Below, in pieces: positions 13,545-14,490 of a stretch of 14,490 nucleotides of DNA. Location: contig JASLMQ010000422.1 in NCBI GenBank assembly GCA_030746455.1, positions 1 to 14,490 on the forward strand, in the 5' to 3' direction. Every line of letters starts with the position of its first letter. The stretch's first letter is position 1. Position numbers and translations under genes: made by a program. This DNA comes from Candidatus Latescibacterota bacterium. GTDB lineage: Bacteria; Latescibacterota; UBA2968; GCA-2709665. A model generated the notes under the pieces. That model had not been told where the DNA came from and searched no databases. It saw nothing but the letters and a program-made list of their open reading frames with translations.

Positions 13545-14490
13545 ATGACGATCTTGAAGGCTGCTGTTGTCGGGCCGGGCGGCAGGGCGGGTGCCCATCT
13601 GGCCGTTCTGCCCAAGCTGACCGACCGGTTCCAGCTGGTGGCGGTTTCCGATATCGACGAGGAGAGAGCCGGGACGGTCGCTGCTGAGATGTCGTGTAAG
13701 GCCTATACCGACATGGAGGAGATGCTGGACAAGGAGAAGCCGGACGTCTGCCTGATCGGGGTCCAGGCTGAGATCCACCACGTTGTGGCCCGGATGCTGG
13801 CCGAGCGCAAGGTCCACATCCTCACGGAGACGCCGATTTCGATCACCATCCCGTGCGCAAGGGTCATGCTGGAGGCGGCGGAGGAGCACGGGGTGCTGAT
13901 GGAGGTGTCGGAGAACGTGCGTCGGTGGCCCCACGAGAGGCTGAAGCGCCGGATCGTTGAGAGCGGCCTCATCGGCGATGTCGAATCGTTCTACCTGTCC
14001 TACACCTCCGGCTCCTACCACGGGATCAGTGGGATCCGGGCGATTCTGGAGTCGGAGGCGGTAAGCGTGACAGGTGAGTTCCCCGATGATCCGGTCGTCG
14101 CGGAGCGGGGACAGATCGAGTGGTCGGGCGGGATCAAGGGGACCTACGAGTGCAACTCCGAACGGAAGAACCACTGGGAGGTCACCGGGACCAAGGGGGC
14201 TATCCGGGGGAGACAGCTGTACCTGAAGGATGGCGATCGGACGCTGGAGATCAACACGGAGACGGTTGGTGAGGGTGAGGCGGAGACCGTGTCCCGGACA
14301 TACGTGGATACGGATCCGCCGGTACCGTGGGAGAGCCCGTATCAGGCCTACGCGCTGCCCGAGGGTGACAACGTGTCTGTGGCCGAGGTCTGGTGCAGTC
14401 TCTACGAGGGCGTGGTGAACGGCAAGTCACTCGACTATGGAGGAGAGAACGGCACCCGAGACGTGGAGGTGCTGAACGCGATCCGAGGAT
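13545..14490 (+). CDS. Gfo/Idh/MocA family protein with altered EKP motif (3' end outside window)
   Basis: The frame is open from ATG 13545 to the window end, giving 315 codons with no stop; AAGGAGAGG lies just upstream. The N-terminus MTILKAAVVGPGGRAGAHL is a Rossmann strand-turn-helix with GPGGRAG in place of GxGxxG. The motif that is normally EKP reads TETPIS (94-99), so the conserved lysine is Thr96. Other landmarks are VSENVRRWPHERLK (121-134), GLIGDVESFYLSY (141-153) and YHGISGIR (158-165). This resembles a divergent Gfo/Idh/MocA branch that I recall with ETP in place of EKP. The substrate is unknown, and catalytic activity cannot be assumed. It is probably co-transcribed with the MttB-family gene, 65 bp upstream. 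The C-terminus, likely a few dozen residues, is missing. Confidence 0.85.
   Translation, partial: MTILKAAVVGPGGRAGAHLAVLPKLTDRFQLVAVSDIDEERAGTVAAEMSCKAYTDMEEMLDKEKPDVCLIGVQAEIHHVVARMLAERKVHILTETPISITIPCARVMLEAAEEHGVLMEVSENVRRWPHERLKRRIVESGLIGDVESFYLSYTSGSYHGISGIRAILESEAVSVTGEFPDDPVVAERGQIEWSGGIKGTYECNSERKNHWEVTGTKGAIRGRQLYLKDGDRTLEINTETVGEGEAETVSRTYVDTDPPVPWESPYQAYALPEGDNVSVAEVWCSLYEGVVNGKSLDYGGENGTRDVEVLNAIRG

Overview
The window is GC-rich, densely coding bacterial DNA with ten recognisable protein genes, two of them cut by the window edges, and no rRNA, tRNA, CRISPR array, transposase or phage gene that I can see. The gene mix is a sodium:solute symporter, a formylglycine-type sulfatase, a GHL10 glycoside-hydrolase-like protein, two Gfo/Idh/MocA oxidoreductases, an MttB-family methyltransferase and a prolyl-oligopeptidase-like hydrolase. 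This resembles large-genome environmental heterotrophs such as Latescibacterota, Poribacteria or Planctomycetes. That placement is inference from gene content and intergenic style, not from a marker gene.

Left part (1-7323, all + strand). The C-terminal part of a large hydrolase-like protein ends at 946. Next come an SSS symporter with a TTG start, a protein with an N-terminal ferredoxin domain, a cysteine-containing protein of unknown function, and an SDR of the enoyl/dienoyl-CoA-reductase-like type. The symporter-to-SDR genes are separated by 45 bp, 12 bp and an overlap, so they are probably one operon. An AMP-forming acyl-CoA synthetase follows after a 297-bp gap. Together they suggest uptake of an organic acid, activation to a CoA thioester and redox chemistry, with the ferredoxin/Cys-protein pair as the undescribed component.

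Middle part (7324-11861). A Gfo/Idh/MocA sugar-type oxidoreductase on + converges on a sulfatase on -, with a strong 13-bp hairpin between them. Upstream of the sulfatase, also on -, is a GHL10 protein with a C-terminal FN3-like domain. Neither hydrolase has a visible signal peptide.

Right part (11862-14490). A 199-bp divergent intergenic region carries two plausible back-to-back sigma70-type promoters. It leads rightward into an MttB-superfamily methyltransferase without an in-frame amber codon, and then a second Gfo/Idh/MocA protein, cut by the window end, whose usual EKP motif reads ETP.

Four gaps (5383-5679, 7324-7461, 8524-8716, 10184-10421) each hold a different short, degenerate phrase repeat (CRCAGAG, AATTGAG, CGAAA with period 9, and CTGACAGC/TCAGC with a CCTCCG hairpin). 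These are absent from the genes and are the clearest non-coding signal here.
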